Shown one piece after another: positions 1 through 6,332 of a DNA stretch of 9,426 bases. The number at the start of each line of letters is the position of its first letter. Positions within the stretch are counted from its first letter, which is position 1. Source of the stretch: an uncultured Atopobium sp. (GTDB lineage: Bacteria > Actinomycetota > Coriobacteriia > Coriobacteriales > Atopobiaceae); contig CAKAPZ010000032.1 in assembly GCA_916720015.1 (NCBI GenBank), forward strand, positions 1 through 9,426. The letters are read 5' to 3'. A program made the translations under genes and the position numbers. The notes beneath the pieces are model-generated. The model did not search any database and was not told the origin of the DNA. It was given only the letters and a program-made list of their open reading frames with translations.

Positions 1-1163
1 CTAACAACGTCAAGGCATCCCAGTTCAAGAAGCCTCTTCTTGAGTTCTCTGGTTCTTGCGCAGGCTGCGCTGAGACCAGCTACGGCCGCCTGGTCACTCA
101 GCTCTTTGGCGATCGTATGTTCATCTCCAACGCAACTGGTTGCTCCTCAATTTGGGGTAACCCAGCTTCCTGCTCACCATTTACTACCGATGCAAACGGT
201 CACGGTCCAGCATGGAACAACTCCCTCTTCGAGGACAACGCAGAGCACGGTATGGGTCTGATGCTTGGCCACCAGGCACAGCAGAAGCGCCTTCAGGAGC
301 TTGCTCAGCAGCTTATCGACGAGGATGGCGCATCTCAGGACCTCAAGGATGCCGCTAAGGCATGGATTGATTCCGTCAACGACGCAGCTCTCTCCAAGGA
401 AGCTTCTAAGACTTTTGTAGTTGAGCTTGAGAAGTCTGATCTTGCAGCAGCTAAGGAAATCCTTGCTAACAAGAGCTTCCTCACCAAGAAGTCCTTCTGG
501 ATCTTCGGTGGCGACGGTTGGGCATACGACATCGGCTTCGGTGGCCTTGACCACGTTCTTGCTTCTGGCGAGGATATCAACGTCTTTGTCTTCGATACTG
601 AGGTTTACTCCAACACTGGTGGTCAGTCTTCTAAGGCTTCCCGTCTTGGCCAGGTTGCACAGTTTGCAGCAGCTGGTAAGGACATCAAGCAGAAGAACCT
701 TGCTGAGATTGCAATGACCTATGGTTACGTCTATGTTGCTCAGGTTTCCATGGGCGCAAACCTCCAGCAGACTCTCAAGGCAATTGCTGAGGCAGAGGCT
801 TATCCAGGACCATCCCTCATCATCGGTTACTCCCCATGCGAGATGCACTCCATCAAGGGCGGCATGGCTCACGCACAGGAGGAGATGAAGAAGGCAGTCG
901 AGACCGGCTACTGGAACCTCTATCGCTTCAACCCAGCTGCACCTGCAGGTAAGAAGTTCACGCTTGACTCCAAGGCACCTAAGGGTGGCTACCAGGAGTT
1001 CCTGATGAACGAGGCTCGTTACAGCCGACTCACCCGCGAGTTCCCAGAGCACGCAGAGAGGCTCTTCAAGGAGAACGAGGAAGCCGCAATGGCTCGCTAC
1101 GATCACCTTGTCCGTCTCTCCGAGCTTTACGCTGCAGAGAAGAAAGAGCAGCCTGAGGAGTAA
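1..1163 (+). CDS. nifJ: Pyruvate:ferredoxin (flavodoxin) oxidoreductase, C-terminal part (5' end outside window)
   Basis: This cytoplasmic enzyme oxidatively decarboxylates pyruvate with CoA to acetyl-CoA and CO2, passing electrons to ferredoxin or flavodoxin. It is the usual pyruvate-consuming step of anaerobes. The first complete codon is at 3, and 386 residues of an enzyme usually near 1,170-1,200 residues are visible. They cover the domain holding the proximal [4Fe-4S] cluster and thiamine pyrophosphate. Visible residues (counted from codon 3) include a CxxC at Cys19/Cys22, a third cluster Cys47 in NATGCSSIWG and a fourth Cys279 in YSPCEMHS. The TPP/Mg-binding stretch GDGWAYDIG is at 170-178, followed by YSNTGGQ at 202-208. 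The family more often has CAGCGET where this protein has CAGCAET. Lysine is almost always AAG and codon choice is more biased than in the neighbours, consistent with high expression. A terminator follows 24 nt after the stop, so the gene is not co-transcribed with murT. Confidence 0.96.
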   Translation, partial: NNVKASQFKKPLLEFSGSCAGCAETSYGRLVTQLFGDRMFISNATGCSSIWGNPASCSPFTTDANGHGPAWNNSLFEDNAEHGMGLMLGHQAQQKRLQELAQQLIDEDGASQDLKDAAKAWIDSVNDAALSKEASKTFVVELEKSDLAAAKEILANKSFLTKKSFWIFGGDGWAYDIGFGGLDHVLASGEDINVFVFDTEVYSNTGGQSSKASRLGQVAQFAAAGKDIKQKNLAEIAMTYGYVYVAQVSMGANLQQTLKAIAEAEAYPGPSLIIGYSPCEMHSIKGGMAHAQEEMKKAVETGYWNLYRFNPAAPAGKKFTLDSKAPKGGYQEFLMNEARYSRLTREFPEHAERLFKENEEAAMARYDHLVRLSELYAAEKKEQPEE

Positions 1164-1187
1164 GGTAACTTACTTTCACGTAGCTTC

Positions 1188-1220
1188 AGCCGAGCCAGGA
1201 CACCCTGGCTCGGCTTTTTT
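1188..1220 (+). terminator. Intrinsic terminator of the PFOR gene
   Basis: A perfect 12-bp stem (arms 1188-1199 and 1204-1215, AGCCGAGCCAGG and its complement) closes a 4-nt loop. It is followed directly by a run of T to 1220. It lies 24 nt downstream of the PFOR stop codon and separates that transcript from the murT-like gene. Confidence 0.95.
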
Positions 1221-1234
1221 ATGCGACATTTTTG

Positions 1235-1268
1235 GCGAGAAGCCCTGTGTTCTTCAAGCCCTTCTCGC
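1235..1268. repeat. 8-bp inverted repeat upstream of murT-like gene (possible operator)
   Basis: GCGAGAAG at 1235-1242 is repeated as its exact complement CTTCTCGC at 1261-1268, with 18 nt between. The pair brackets the weak -35 region of the candidate murT promoter. It could be a regulator binding site or an RNA stem-loop. There is no T-run after it, so it is not a terminator. Its function is inferred only from position. Confidence 0.4.
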
Positions 1269-1281
1269 GAGGTGATAAACT
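1253..1281 (+). promoter_or_regulatory. Candidate promoter of the murT-gatD-like pair
   Basis: An extended -10 element (TG at 1273-1274, then TAAACT at 1276-1281, 4 of 6 consensus positions) lies 17 nt after a weak -35 (TTCAAG, 1253-1258). The predicted transcription start near 1288 would be only 3 nt before the TTG at 1291. It would leave a 24-nt leader before the GTG at 1312, which supports the later start. The match is by eye and the -35 is poor. Confidence 0.4.
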
Positions 1282-1301
1282 AGAGAGACTTTGCTCACGA
1301 T

Positions 1302-1306
1302 GGGAG
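1302..1306 (+). promoter_or_regulatory. Ribosome binding site deciding the murT-like GTG start
   Basis: GGGAG at 1302-1306 sits 5 nt before the GTG at 1312. The alternative in-frame starts, TTG at 1291 and ATG at 1300, have only a weak purine run (GAGAGA, 1283-1288). That run is too close to the first and somewhat far from the second. Confidence 0.5.
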
Positions 1307-1311
1307 TTACT

Positions 1312-2724
1312 GTGGCACAAAAAAAGAGCAGACTATTTCCTGTAGCTTTTCTCGCTGCTAAAGCAACACTTGCAGCACTTAAATTGACCAACCATGAAGG
1401 CGGAACGCTGCCAGGTTTTATTGCTGAAGGCATTGATCCTGCATTTTTGGGAGACATTGCTAAGCCAGAGCAGATTGTCTTTATCACCGGCACAAACGGC
1501 AAGACAACCACCAATAACCTGCTTAACGATCTTCTCGCCGATAATGGCTACCAGACCGTTACCAACCGCGTTGGCGGCAATATTTCCAGTGGCTTTGCAA
1601 GCTCGTTTGCAAAGAACGCCACGTGGAAGGGTACGTCAAAGACTAAGCTTGCAGTTATGGAGTTTGACGAGCTCTCTGGACCTCGCATTTTCCCGTATCT
1701 GCAGCCCGATATTTTGTCTGTTACCAATTTGTTCCGCGATACGTTCTCTCGTAGTGCAACACCAGACTACGTGTTTGACGTTATGGATAAGGGCATTCCT
1801 GCTTCAACTCATCTGATCTTGAACGCAGATGACATGATTAGTTGCAGGCTTGCCCCTCAGTGCACACATCGTACGTATTACTCCATCGCAAGGCTAGCAG
1901 AAGACACCGCAGAGCCAGTGGGCATTGTTTCAGATCTTACCGCCTGCCCCAAATGCGGCGGCAAGCTCAAGTGGGACTATGCACACCTTAGGCATCTTGG
2001 CCACGCAACTTGCGAGGAGTGCGGCTATACCAACCCAACTCCTGATTACGAGGTCATCTCAGTAGAGCCAGAGACTGGCAAGTTTGTGGTCAAGGAGCAC
2101 TGCCACGAAGGTGCACCAACATACGAGTACAAGCTCAATAGCTACTCTATCGTCAACCTCTACAACTTGTTTGTGGCCATCGTAACCGCGCGTGAGATGG
2201 GTCTTGCGCCTGCAACTATCGCTGCATCTTTGCAGCGCGTTAACATTGCTTCCTCCAGGTATAACGAGATTGACTACAACGGTCGTCGTCTTATTAGCAT
2301 GGCTTCTAAGGGCGAGAATGACACAGCAACCTCAGTCACTATCGATATCCTTCGCAAACAGCCAGGTGACAAAGCGATTATCATCATGATTGCTGACGCC
2401 TATATGGCAAAAGCAAAAGACCAGACAGAGTATATTGGCTGGTACTATCAGACTGACTTTGAGTTCCTGCAAGATCCAAGCGTCAAGCAGGTCATTATTT
2501 ATGGAGACACATCGCTTGACCTGCAGCTTAGGCTGAGACTTGCCTGTATTGATCCAGCTAAAACCTTTGTGGCAAGCTCTCCTGAAGAGACCGCTGACCT
2601 GGTTGACCTTAACGCTTGCCAGCACGTTTTTTATGCACACGGCCTCTATAACGGTGGCATTGCTGACATCAGCAGAAACCGTATCATTGAGCGCTTGAAA
2701 CAGATGGAGGCCTCCCATGAGTAA
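1312..2724 (+). CDS. murT: MurT-like Mur ligase (lipid II isoglutaminyl synthase ATP-binding subunit family), divergent C-terminal domain
   Basis: MurT proteins are Mur-ligase relatives that activate the D-Glu carboxylate of lipid II with ATP and amidate it using ammonia from GatD. From the GTG at 1312 the protein has 470 residues, somewhat long for the family (about 440). The ATP-binding loop GTNGKTTT is at 60-67. A Cys4 zinc ribbon insertion typical of MurT is seen as CPKC (212-215) and CEEC (234-237). The C-terminal DUF1727-type domain is divergent. The usual KNPAG stretch reads as SKGEND (about 332-337). The usual SWIWDxDFE reads as GWYYQTDFE (376-384), putting Gln380 where the Asp that completes GatD's catalytic triad is expected. 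The gatD-like start lies inside the last codons (8-nt overlap), so the two are translationally coupled. Family membership is clear; the exact reaction is uncertain because of the lost motifs. Starts at 1291 (TTG) or 1300 (ATG) are possible. Confidence 0.88.
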   Translation: MAQKKSRLFPVAFLAAKATLAALKLTNHEGGTLPGFIAEGIDPAFLGDIAKPEQIVFITGTNGKTTTNNLLNDLLADNGYQTVTNRVGGNISSGFASSFAKNATWKGTSKTKLAVMEFDELSGPRIFPYLQPDILSVTNLFRDTFSRSATPDYVFDVMDKGIPASTHLILNADDMISCRLAPQCTHRTYYSIARLAEDTAEPVGIVSDLTACPKCGGKLKWDYAHLRHLGHATCEECGYTNPTPDYEVISVEPETGKFVVKEHCHEGAPTYEYKLNSYSIVNLYNLFVAIVTAREMGLAPATIAASLQRVNIASSRYNEIDYNGRRLISMASKGENDTATSVTIDILRKQPGDKAIIIMIADAYMAKAKDQTEYIGWYYQTDFEFLQDPSVKQVIIYGDTSLDLQLRLRLACIDPAKTFVASSPEETADLVDLNACQHVFYAHGLYNGGIADISRNRIIERLKQMEASHE

Positions 2725-3463
2725 TCCAGCAACTAAGATTGAGATTCTTTACCCAGAGTACGGAAACCAGGGTGGAGACAACGGAAACGCTCTCTACCTG
2801 GAGGCCTGCCTTCCAAAAGAGAACTTTGTGTACACCTCTCACGCCGCAACGCCTTACTTTGTGGAGCATACGCCGTCGGCAATCATCATGGGCGGCATGA
2901 CAGAAGCCCAGCAAGAGCTTATTATTTCTCGCCTTATGCCTTACAAGGACAGACTTGCTGAGCTGGCCGACCAGGGCGTTCCTATGCTGTTTGCGGGTAA
3001 CGCTTCAGAGCTTTTTGGCGAGAAAATCGTTAATCCTGACGGCTCTGAAATTGAGGCTCTGGGCCTCTTCAAGTTTACGACCACCCGCTATATGCCCCAG
3101 CGCTTCCACGATGTTCAGGTGGGAGAGTTTTATCCTGGCAATGGCAAAGAGCCTTTTGTTGTCGTTGGCTTTAAGATGCAGTTCACACTCACCGAGGGAG
3201 ATAACTCTAACTGCTACTTCCTTAAAAATAAGGTAGGTTTTGGCATCAACAAAGAAAGCAAGCTGGAAGGTTTCCGTCGCAAGAACGCTATTGCCACCTG
3301 GCTTATTGGTCCACTGCTTCCTTTGAATCCTTATCTCACGCGTTGGATTTTAGATATGGCGGGCGAGGAAGACACTCCTCTTGCTTTTGAAGAAGAGGCA
3401 GTCGCAGCGTATCAAAAGCATGCTCGTGAGATGGTCTATCCAGGAATGCACCTGCATTACTAA
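2717..3463 (+). CDS. gatD: GatD-like class I glutamine amidotransferase homologue lacking catalytic Cys and His
   Basis: GatD normally hydrolyses glutamine and channels ammonia to MurT for lipid II amidation. This 248-residue protein (usual length about 240-260) starts at ATG 2717 with GGAGG six nt upstream, inside the end of the murT-like gene. Family landmarks are present: an N-terminal YGNQGGDNGN (15-24), IIMGG (56-60), and GPLLPLNP (198-205) near the C-terminus. The catalytic positions are not. The nucleophile elbow, normally AICGGYQ, reads FAGNASE (92-98) with Gly94 in place of Cys. The catalytic His of the usual YLHGPLLP is Ile197 in WLIGPLLP. The substrate-pocket motif GFENHGG reads GFKMQFT (151-157). 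The only cysteines are Cys31 and Cys166, neither at the elbow. The frame is intact, so this looks like a maintained non-glutaminase partner rather than a decaying gene. The symbol marks homology, not proven activity. Confidence 0.85.
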   Translation: MSNPATKIEILYPEYGNQGGDNGNALYLEACLPKENFVYTSHAATPYFVEHTPSAIIMGGMTEAQQELIISRLMPYKDRLAELADQGVPMLFAGNASELFGEKIVNPDGSEIEALGLFKFTTTRYMPQRFHDVQVGEFYPGNGKEPFVVVGFKMQFTLTEGDNSNCYFLKNKVGFGINKESKLEGFRRKNAIATWLIGPLLPLNPYLTRWILDMAGEEDTPLAFEEEAVAAYQKHAREMVYPGMHLHY

Positions 3464-3484
3464 TTGTATGTCTGCGCTGCTCAT

Positions 3485-3513
3485 TTGCTCATATATGCGT
3501 TTCATCGTATCAT
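3485..3513 (+). promoter_or_regulatory. Candidate promoter of the queT-kinase-regulator operon
   Basis: TTGCTC (3485-3490) and TATCAT (3508-3513, 5 of 6 consensus positions) are separated by 17 nt. The predicted start near 3520 leaves a leader of about 28 nt before the TTG at 3548. That is too short to hold a preQ1 riboswitch. The -35 matches in only 3 positions. Confidence 0.45.
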
Positions 3514-3535
3514 GGACTAAGTTTTTAGAGTTAAC

Positions 3536-3541
3536 AAGGGG
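3536..3541 (+). promoter_or_regulatory. Ribosome binding site supporting a TTG start
   Basis: AAGGGG at 3536-3541 lies 6 nt before the TTG at 3548. No in-frame ATG or GTG lies nearer, and the protein from this TTG matches the family N-terminus just before the first membrane segment. Confidence 0.6.
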
Positions 3542-3547
3542 ATTGTT

Positions 3548-4171
3548 TTGCCACAGGTTTCTTCAGCTTATGCAACAAAACAGCGCGCTCAGCGCCTTGC
3601 ACGTATTGGTATTATTGCTGCCCTTTATGCAGCGCTTACGCTTGCAACTCTTCTTTTCTTGGGCGGTCTTGCTTGGGGTCCTGTGCAGTTCCGCATTTCA
3701 GAGGCAGTTGTTGTTCTTGCCCTGTTTACCGCTGATGCAATTCCAGGACTGACGCTTGGTTGCGTCGTTGCCAATCTTGCCAATATGGTTATCTCAGGCA
3801 CCGGCGCTTTAGGTCTTCTAGACGTAGTCTTTGGTTCTCTGGCTACTGCTCTTGGTGCATGGTTTACCTGGAAGAACAGGAAGAACGTACCACTTGCGCT
3901 TCTGGGGCCAGTGCTTGCAAATGCCGTTATTGTGTCTGCATATCTTCCCATTTTGCTTCAGGGATTGGGATTCTACACAATTCCATTTACCACCATTGAA
4001 CTTGATGGATCGTATCCTCTTATGTTCTTGTTTGGTTTTATCACCACAGGACTCGGAGAGGCTGTTGTTCTCTATGTACTAGGAGCTCCTTTGGCTCGTG
4101 CGCTTAAGCATTCGCCTTTGCCGCAGCAGCTTGCTTCTGAGGATTCTGCTGCAGAACCAGTCGAGAACTAG
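3548..4171 (+). CDS. queT: QueT-family membrane protein, probable ECF transporter S component for a queuosine precursor
   Basis: QueT proteins are substrate-binding (S) subunits of energy-coupling factor transporters. They are assigned to uptake of queuosine precursors such as preQ1 for tRNA modification. The 207-residue product (usual family length about 160-210) is strongly hydrophobic with roughly five to six membrane segments. It shows the family stretches GPVQFRISEA (44-53), AIPGLTLGCVVANL (64-77), GLLDVVFGSLAT (89-100), PVLANAVIV (121-129) and GLGEAVVLYVLG (168-179). The start is TTG with a good ribosome binding site. A hydrophilic tail of about 25 residues follows the last helix. Its stop is 6 nt before the sensor kinase start, so the three genes 3548-6280 probably form one transcript. 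No preQ1 riboswitch is seen in the short leader. Substrate is inferred from the family. Confidence 0.85.
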   Translation: MPQVSSAYATKQRAQRLARIGIIAALYAALTLATLLFLGGLAWGPVQFRISEAVVVLALFTADAIPGLTLGCVVANLANMVISGTGALGLLDVVFGSLATALGAWFTWKNRKNVPLALLGPVLANAVIVSAYLPILLQGLGFYTIPFTTIELDGSYPLMFLFGFITTGLGEAVVLYVLGAPLARALKHSPLPQQLASEDSAAEPVEN

Positions 4172-4177
4172 ACAGCT

Positions 4178-5515
4178 ATGCAAAGACTTGCTCAGTACAT
4201 ACATAGATCAACCAGGATAGTCCTGATTATTCTTGCCTGTGTATTGCTGGGCTTGCTTTCCTGGAGCGTCATGGCAGACAACTTGTTTGCCGCTCTTGTT
4301 GCAGGCGGAGGACTTGCCACGGTCATTGTTCTTGGTGGCACTACCCAGCCTGGTAATGAGCACGCCAGGTCTCAAGCAACAGAGCGAACACTTGAGGTTG
4401 CCTCTAAGACGCTCAAGACCTTACGCGGAGGCTTGTCGCAAGAAACAGCGCCAACTATCTGCACACTATTGCTTCCAGAAACTTCTGCAGCCGCTATTTC
4501 CATCACGGATACCGAGTACGTGCTGGGCTTTGAGGGAGACATTGCAACCTCGCATATGCCTGGCTCAAAAGTGGTTGGCCCTGCAACTGAGGTTCTGGAA
4601 AGTGGCCGCATGGAGACGTTTGTCTCGGTAGATAGTCGTCAGCAGGTACTACAAAGGCGCGGAGGCTTTGGCAATGGCGGCAGCTCCTTTGGCATCATTG
4701 TTCCGTTGATTGTTCAGGACCGCACGGTTGGCACTATCAAGCTCTACTATCGTCGCGGTATTGAAATTGATCGCACGCAGCTTGCAATTGCTGAGGGATT
4801 GGGCGAGCTTCTCTCCACACAGCTTTCCTCGTATGAGCTTGATCGCCAGGCAGAGCTAACCGCTCGAGCTGAGGTCAAAGCCTTGCAAGCACAGATTAAT
4901 CCGCATTTCTTGTTCAACACGCTCAATACCATTGCATCTCTTACGCGTACAAACCCCAATAAGGCGCGAGATCTGCTTCGCGAGTTTTCTGTGTTTTATC
5001 GCCGTACGCTTGAGAGCTCTCAGGGTGCGCTCATTCCGCTTTCTCAGGAATTGACACAAACGCGCAGGTATTTGACAATTGAGAAGGCGCGTTTTGGAGA
5101 AGAACGTATTCAAGAGTCTGAGCATGTCGATGAGGGATGCGAAGATATTCAGGTACCGTCTTTTTTGATTCAGCCTATTGTCGAGAATGCCGTGAGGCAC
5201 GCTATGAAAGATGAAGGCGCCCTCCATATTGACATCCACGTCACACGCGATGATGATGATATCCTTATATCTGTTGCTGATGATGGTCTTGGAATGGATG
5301 AAGAGACTGTTTCTCGCTTACTTAATGGTCAAGGTCCTACCCCGCAGGATTCTTCGGGGAGAAATAGGGGCACGGGTATTGCCATTAAGAACGTAGCTGA
5401 GCGAGTTGAGCGCTTCTACGCCGTTGGCTCTGGCATGGAAATCATGTCTAAACCAGGGCAGGGTACGTGCGTGACACTCAAGCTTGCAGGTGCGGCACTG
5501 CAGGCAACAGCATAG
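4178..5515 (+). CDS. LytS-type sensor histidine kinase (two membrane segments, GAF-like region, His_kinase and HATPase domains)
   Basis: This membrane sensor of a two-component system autophosphorylates on histidine and passes phosphate to the regulator encoded next to it. The 445-residue product begins with two membrane helices (about 13-31 and 36-54), then a GAF-like region (about 70-215). The LytS/YehU-type dimerisation domain has the phospho-acceptor His243 in NPHFLFN (241-247). The ATP-binding domain shows an N box around Glu336/Asn337 (QPIVENA), a G1 box DDGLGM (368-373) and a G2 box GTGIAIKN (398-405). Canonical LytS has a 5-6 helix LYT sensor domain, which is absent here. The ligand is therefore not predictable from that family. 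ATG 4178 has only a weak purine-rich region upstream, suggesting translational coupling to queT. The next in-frame ATG (4271) would delete the first helix. Confidence 0.92.
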   Translation: MQRLAQYIHRSTRIVLIILACVLLGLLSWSVMADNLFAALVAGGGLATVIVLGGTTQPGNEHARSQATERTLEVASKTLKTLRGGLSQETAPTICTLLLPETSAAAISITDTEYVLGFEGDIATSHMPGSKVVGPATEVLESGRMETFVSVDSRQQVLQRRGGFGNGGSSFGIIVPLIVQDRTVGTIKLYYRRGIEIDRTQLAIAEGLGELLSTQLSSYELDRQAELTARAEVKALQAQINPHFLFNTLNTIASLTRTNPNKARDLLREFSVFYRRTLESSQGALIPLSQELTQTRRYLTIEKARFGEERIQESEHVDEGCEDIQVPSFLIQPIVENAVRHAMKDEGALHIDIHVTRDDDDILISVADDGLGMDEETVSRLLNGQGPTPQDSSGRNRGTGIAIKNVAERVERFYAVGSGMEIMSKPGQGTCVTLKLAGAALQATA

Positions 5516-5552
5516 TAGTATCGGTTTTTGCTTAACGCTGCGTTAGGCCGTT

Positions 5553-5557
5553 GGGAG
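5553..5557 (+). promoter_or_regulatory. Ribosome binding site deciding the regulator start at 5567
   Basis: GGGAG at 5553-5557 lies 9 nt before ATG 5567. It directly abuts the in-frame ATG at 5558, which is too close to use it. The TTG at 5528 has no purine-rich site. Confidence 0.55.
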
Positions 5558-5566
5558 ATGAATGAC

Positions 5567-6280
5567 ATGCGTGCCATGATTGTTGATGACGAGGCTCCAG
5601 CCCGTTCTGAGCTCAAGTTCTTGCTTGAGGAGACCGGACGTCTCGAGGAAATTATTGAGGCCACAAGTGCAAGGGATGCTGTCGAGAAACTCATGGAGTC
5701 TCGCGTTGAGGTAATGTTCCTGGACATCTCTATGCCTAAGACAAATGGAATGCAGCTTGCAGAGGCTCTTCACAAGTTGAAGAACCCTCCTCAGATTGTG
5801 TTTGTCACTGCATATAGCGAGTACGCACTAGATGCCTTTGGCGTTAATGCCGTTGATTACCTGATGAAGCCCGTTGAGACCGAGCGCCTTGAGCAGGCTC
5901 TTGATAAGGTTGAGGAGCGTCTGCGCCCTCAGTCTCCTATGGCAACTATTGAGCGTATTCCTGTCATTAAGAGCGGAAGCAAAGTTCTTGTTCCTATCGA
6001 TCAGATCCGCTTTATTGAGGCAAAAGACGATTACTCCTGTATCTATACAGAAGATGATCGCTTCTTGTCTACTATTTCTCTGCAGAAACTTGAAGAGCGC
6101 CTTGCTCCACACGGATTCTTCCGCATTCATCGTAGCTTTATCGTGAATCTTGAGTATGTTGACGATGTTGAGGTTATCTCTGCTGGTATCCTACAGTTGA
6201 CTATTCAGGGATTTGAGGAGCGTCACATTTCGGTTTCTCGCCGTCGTGTGGTCGCACTCAAGCGAGCACTGGGACTGTAG
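5567..6280 (+). CDS. LytTR-family response regulator
   Basis: This cytoplasmic transcription regulator is partner of the adjacent LytS-type kinase. From ATG 5567 it has 237 residues, the usual length for LytR/AlgR regulators. The receiver domain (about 1-118) shows the acidic pair Asp7/Asp8, phospho-acceptor Asp53 in FLDISMP, Thr81 and Lys101 in the KP motif. The C-terminal LytTR DNA-binding domain (about 130-237) shows IRFIEAKDDYSCIY (147-160), the FFRIHRSFIVNLEYV signature (184-198) and a basic SRRRVVALKRAL end. LytTR proteins bind direct repeats upstream of envelope, virulence or transporter genes; targets here cannot be read from the window. It follows the kinase by 51 nt with no terminator between them. 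An upstream in-frame ATG at 5558 (3 residues longer) is a possible alternative start. Confidence 0.94.
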   Translation: MRAMIVDDEAPARSELKFLLEETGRLEEIIEATSARDAVEKLMESRVEVMFLDISMPKTNGMQLAEALHKLKNPPQIVFVTAYSEYALDAFGVNAVDYLMKPVETERLEQALDKVEERLRPQSPMATIERIPVIKSGSKVLVPIDQIRFIEAKDDYSCIYTEDDRFLSTISLQKLEERLAPHGFFRIHRSFIVNLEYVDDVEVISAGILQLTIQGFEERHISVSRRRVVALKRALGL

Positions 6281-6332
6281 AAGCTCAAAGGGTTTCTCGC
6301 CAGAGGCTTAAAAGCGCACGTAGGAGTTAGGT

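Noticed and set aside
174..1106. Long open frame (310 codons) on the minus strand opposite the PFOR gene
   Set aside because: It lies wholly antisense to a gene with unmistakable family motifs and strong codon bias, which keeps stop codons out of the opposite frame. It has no ribosome binding site and no recognisable motif.
2332..2914. Open frames on the minus strand opposite the murT/gatD-like genes
   Set aside because: They are antisense to well-supported coding sequence and show no start signal or family motif.
3464..3547. Possible preQ1 riboswitch before the queT-like gene
   Set aside because: No preQ1 aptamer pattern is visible, and the predicted leader of about 28 nt is shorter than the smallest known aptamer.
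5536..5556. Two GTT-containing repeats before the regulator start as LytTR binding sites
   Set aside because: They match the LytTR consensus poorly, are too closely spaced and lie inside the operon between kinase and regulator.
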